Shown here piece after piece: positions 61,108 to 64,000 of a stretch of 64,000 nt of DNA. The stretch spans positions 310,001 through 374,000 of the forward strand of contig NZ_OZ060393.1 in NCBI RefSeq assembly GCF_964059135.1, written 5' to 3'. The DNA is from Buchnera aphidicola (Symydobius americanus). GTDB lineage: Bacteria; Pseudomonadota; Gammaproteobacteria; Enterobacterales; Enterobacteriaceae. Made by a program: the position numbers and the translations under genes. The notes under the pieces were generated by a model. That model did not search any database and was not told the DNA's origin. It saw nothing but the letters and a program-made list of their open reading frames with translations. Each line of letters starts with the position of its first letter. The first letter of the stretch is position 1.

Positions 61108-62841
61108 ATGGCTAATTTAATCAAAGTATGGCCAACATTAAAACGTTTATTAAGATATACAAGTTTTGAAAGAAAAACAATATTATTTGGCATTTTTATA
61201 TTATTGATTTCATCCGTATCAGAAATTTTAGGACCAATACTAATTAGTAAATTTATTAATAATGTTTTAATAAAAAATAATTTTAATAAAAAATATATGT
61301 TTTTTATTTTATGCACTTTTATTATTCTACAATATATATCTATATTTTTAAATTATATACAAACACTACTATTTAGTAAAACAGCAATAAAAATTATACA
61401 AAAACTCAGAATAGAAGTTATGGAATCTGTACTAAAACAACCTTTAAATTTTTTTCATATACAACCTACTGGAAAAATTGTATCAATAGTTACTAATGAT
61501 ACTGAAATAATTAAAGAATTATACCATACTTCACTAATGACAATATTTCGAAATATTACATTAATAATAATCATGTTAATTAGTATGTTTATTTTAAAAT
61601 GGGAAATGGCTTTAATTACTTTTACATTAATACCATCAATTTTAATAATTATATTAATTTATCAATATTATAGTACACCAATTATAAGAAATGTTCGATC
61701 ATATTTAGCAAAAATTAATCATGAATTTAATGAAGTTATCAATGGAATGCCAGTAATTAAACAATTTTTACAAGAATTAAAATTCAAACAATTAATTTAC
61801 CATACTAGCAAATTGCATTATTTAAAAAGAATGGAAGCATTAAAACTGGATGGCATTCTATTAAGACCGTTAATTAGTTTTTTATCAACTATAATTCTAT
61901 GTGGATTAATCACATTATTTAGTTTATCTTACATGACATGTAATACAATTGGAATATTATACGCATTTATTAATTATTTAAATAGATTAAATGAACCTTT
62001 AATAACCATTGCAACACAACAATCCATCTTACAACAATCCATAGTAGCTGGAGAAAGAATTTTTAAATTAATTGATAGTCATCAACAAGAATATGGAAAA
62101 GATATAATACCATTACAAACAGGAGAAATTAAAATTTCTAATTTAAACTTCTCACACCAAAAAAATTCTCATAATACATTAAACAATATAAATTTACACA
62201 TACCGTCTAAAAGTTTTGTTGCATTAGTAGGACCTACCGGAAGTGGTAAAAGCACATTAGCAAACTTAATTATGGGGCATTTTCAAACTGAAAAGGGAGA
62301 AATATTTTTAGATAAAAGAGAAATACATACATTAAGCTATAAAACCTTAAAAAATGGAATACATATGTTACAACAAGAACCTATGATATTTCAAGGTACA
62401 ATATTATCAAACATTTGTTTAGGAAAAAATATTTCTGAAGAAAAAATCTGGACAATTTTAAAAATAGTACAATTAGAAAAACTAATCAAATCACTACCTA
62501 AAAAATTATATACTGAATTAAAAGAAAATGGTAAAAATTTATCAGCAGGTGAAAAACAACTATTATCTATAGCAAGAATTTTAATATCAAAACCTAAAAT
62601 ATTAATTCTAGATGAAGCAACTTCTAACATCGATTCTGAAACAGAAAAATTAATTCAAAAAACGTTATTATCAATTAGAAAAAAATATACATTAATTATC
62701 ATTGCACATAGACTATCTACTATTGTAGAAGCAGATAAAATTATAGTATTAAAAAAAGGACAAATTTCTGAAAAAGGAAAACATGATGAATTGATTCAAA
62801 AAAGAGGAATATATTACGATATGTATTATGAAAGGCAATAA
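61108..62841 (+). CDS. mdlB: ABC exporter half-transporter MdlB
   Basis: Partner of MdlA. It has 577 residues (E. coli 593). WPTLKRLLRY opens the protein, with six helices, Walker A GPTGSGKST, Walker B ILDEATSNID with a canonical Glu, and H-loop IAHRLSTI. Its signature is LSAGEKQ, departing from LSGGQ. The dimer should therefore have one canonical site (MdlB Walker with MdlA signature) and one degenerate site. Confidence 0.96.
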   Translation: MANLIKVWPTLKRLLRYTSFERKTILFGIFILLISSVSEILGPILISKFINNVLIKNNFNKKYMFFILCTFIILQYISIFLNYIQTLLFSKTAIKIIQKLRIEVMESVLKQPLNFFHIQPTGKIVSIVTNDTEIIKELYHTSLMTIFRNITLIIIMLISMFILKWEMALITFTLIPSILIIILIYQYYSTPIIRNVRSYLAKINHEFNEVINGMPVIKQFLQELKFKQLIYHTSKLHYLKRMEALKLDGILLRPLISFLSTIILCGLITLFSLSYMTCNTIGILYAFINYLNRLNEPLITIATQQSILQQSIVAGERIFKLIDSHQQEYGKDIIPLQTGEIKISNLNFSHQKNSHNTLNNINLHIPSKSFVALVGPTGSGKSTLANLIMGHFQTEKGEIFLDKREIHTLSYKTLKNGIHMLQQEPMIFQGTILSNICLGKNISEEKIWTILKIVQLEKLIKSLPKKLYTELKENGKNLSAGEKQLLSIARILISKPKILILDEATSNIDSETEKLIQKTLLSIRKKYTLIIIAHRLSTIVEADKIIVLKKGQISEKGKHDELIQKRGIYYDMYYERQ

Positions 62842-62880
62842 GATCTATTTATTAAAAATAAATATATGTTAAAAATTTAA

Positions 62881-62986
62881 AAAGCTTTGTTAGTAATCTA
62901 ATACCTGTTTTAATTTAATTCAGCTGCTTCTTTCCAGACCTGACTGATTATTTAAATCTTAACAGTATTAGAGCTAACAAAGCTTT
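62881..62986 (-). ncRNA. ffs: 4.5S RNA (signal recognition particle RNA)
   Basis: Minus-strand hairpin RNA that binds Ffh for co-translational membrane targeting. The conserved core GTCAGGTCTGGAAAGAAGCAGC lies at its tip, written here in two parts: CAGGTC then TGGAAAGAAGCAGC. The GGAA tetraloop is closed by U-A where E. coli has C-G, a compensated change. The ends form a 13-base perfect stem (AAAGCTTTGTTAG with its complement) enclosing the whole molecule. On the minus strand the 3' side runs into TTTTTAAATTTTT, a probable terminator. Ends are estimated from the outer stem. Confidence 0.92.
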
Positions 62987-63142
62987 TAAAAATAGATTTC
63001 AAATATGATTATAAATTAGTATATCAAAAAATACAAGAACAATATAATATAAAATATTATAAAAAATTTATATAATATTTATAATAGTATTTTATATATG
63101 TTATAATAAAATAAATCGCATAAATTATATAATTTATTGATT

Positions 63143-64000
63143 ATGAATTACCAAATACTTGCCAGAAAATGGAGACCAAAAAATTTTTCTGAAGTTGTTG
63201 GACAAAAACATATATTACAAACTATTAAAAATAGTTTTTTACTTAATCGTATTCACCAATCTTGGATATTATCTGGAACAAGAGGTATAGGAAAAACAAC
63301 CATTGCAAGACTATTATCAAAAAGTCTGAGCTGTATAAACCAAATTACCATTAATCCTTGTGAAAAATGCTCTCATTGTCAGGAAATTGAACAGGGATGT
63401 TTTCCTGATCTAGTTGAAGTAGACGCAGCTTCTAATACTAAAATAGAAAACATGAAAGAATTATTAGATACAATGCAATACCCCCCAATTAAAGGAAGAT
63501 TTAAAATATATTTAATTGATGAAGCACACATGCTATCTAAACATAGTTTTAATGCATTATTAAAAACTTTAGAAGAACCACCAAAATATATAAAATTTAT
63601 CTTTGTAACAACCGAAATTAATAAATTACCAAATACTATTATTTCACGTTGTATATATTTTCATTTTAATAAACCGGAATTAAAAGAAATAGAAAAATAT
63701 TTAAGTAATATTTTAAATCAAGAACGAATTAATTTTGATCAATCTGCAATTAAAATGATTTCAGAAGAATCTAATGGAAGTATACGAGATGCACTAAATT
63801 TAACTGAACAATTAATTTCTTATGGAAATAAAAATATTGAAACATCAATTGTTCTAGAAATCTTTGGAATATTAAATAAAACAAAAACACTAGAAATTAT
63901 AATATATATTCTTACTAAAAATCATATAAAATTAATGAATATATTAAAAATAATATACCAAAAAAATATCAAAATAGAAAAAGTATTAAATAATATGATT
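63143..64000 (+). CDS. dnaX: DNA polymerase III tau/gamma subunit, 3'-truncated by window edge
   Basis: Clamp-loader ATPase of the replicase. The 286 codons in the window run open to the last base. MNYQILARKWRPKNFSEVVGQ, Walker A GTRGIGKTT, a zinc cluster with C-x-K-C-x-H-C, Walker B LIDEAHMLS, and the sensor SRC match E. coli DnaX. The region that would hold the gamma frameshift signal lies beyond the window. It is plus strand, 157 bases after ffs (minus). Confidence 0.97.
   Translation, partial: MNYQILARKWRPKNFSEVVGQKHILQTIKNSFLLNRIHQSWILSGTRGIGKTTIARLLSKSLSCINQITINPCEKCSHCQEIEQGCFPDLVEVDAASNTKIENMKELLDTMQYPPIKGRFKIYLIDEAHMLSKHSFNALLKTLEEPPKYIKFIFVTTEINKLPNTIISRCIYFHFNKPELKEIEKYLSNILNQERINFDQSAIKMISEESNGSIRDALNLTEQLISYGNKNIETSIVLEIFGILNKTKTLEIIIYILTKNHIKLMNILKIIYQKNIKIEKVLNNMI

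Noticed and set aside
61089-61316. Minus-strand frame opposite the start of mdlB
   Set aside because: It lies wholly antisense to well-conserved mdlB codons, with no ribosome site or homology.

Overview
The window is one contiguous stretch of a strongly AT-rich, compact, reduced gammaproteobacterial chromosome. Almost every gene is a full-length orthologue of an Escherichia coli housekeeping gene. Several local gene orders are those of E. coli with the intervening genes deleted: prfB-lysS, ybeY-ybeX-leuS-holA-nadD, asd-yhgN, pgk-fbaA-mscS, recC-recB-recD next to an initiator tRNA, yajR-cyoEDCBA-bolA-tig-clpP-clpX-lon-mdlA-mdlB, and ffs near dnaX. I see no insertion sequences, prophages, CRISPR arrays or toxin-antitoxin genes. 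The AT bias, the polA gene reduced to its 5'-3' exonuclease, retained sulfate assimilation with lysA and asd, and the gene order all point to an aphid primary endosymbiont, Buchnera aphidicola or a very close relative. That identification is inference from content, not from a database search.

Layout. 1-2877: glnS (cut by the window start) and eno. 3186-11930 (minus strand): an uninterrupted sulfate-assimilation cluster cysJ-cysI-cysH-cysG-cysD-cysN-cysC, carrying sulfate to sulfide and making the siroheme cofactor. 12291-17486: polA exonuclease, engB, typA, gmk and ygfZ in mixed orientation. 17649-29902 (plus): prfB, lysS, lysA, lgt, miaB, ybeY, ybeX, leuS, holA, nadD, tusA. 29929-31977: asd and yhgN, divergent. 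32156-35379: pgk, fbaA, mscS. 35437-43963: recC (broken by one frameshift), recB, recD. 43981-44057: initiator tRNA-Met. 44129-46321: ribE, ribD, nusB. 46318-52763: yajR (minus), tusE (plus), and cyoE-cyoD-cyoC-cyoB-cyoA (minus), the cytochrome bo3 quinol oxidase with its heme O synthase. 52927-59205 (plus): bolA, tig, clpP, clpX, lon. 59337-62841 (plus): the ABC exporter pair mdlA-mdlB. 62881-62986 (minus): 4.5S RNA. 63143 to the end: the 5' part of dnaX.

Functionally the window combines essential-amino-acid and sulfur provisioning (cys cluster, lysA, asd), riboflavin synthesis (ribD, ribE), lower glycolysis (pgk, fbaA, eno), aerobic respiration (cyo), translation (three aminoacyl-tRNA synthetases, RF2, initiator tRNA, tRNA modification by MiaB/TusA/TusE), replication (holA, dnaX, polA exonuclease) and proteostasis (tig, clpXP, lon).

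I found no convincing new multi-gene system. The most interesting signals are losses of control or quality-control functions in otherwise intact genes: a LeuRS whose editing-site threonine-rich motif is replaced; an RF2 gene without the usual programmed frameshift; a trigger factor whose PPIase pocket is eroded; and recC interrupted by a single-base frameshift in a poly(A) tract, which could be rescued by polymerase slippage.
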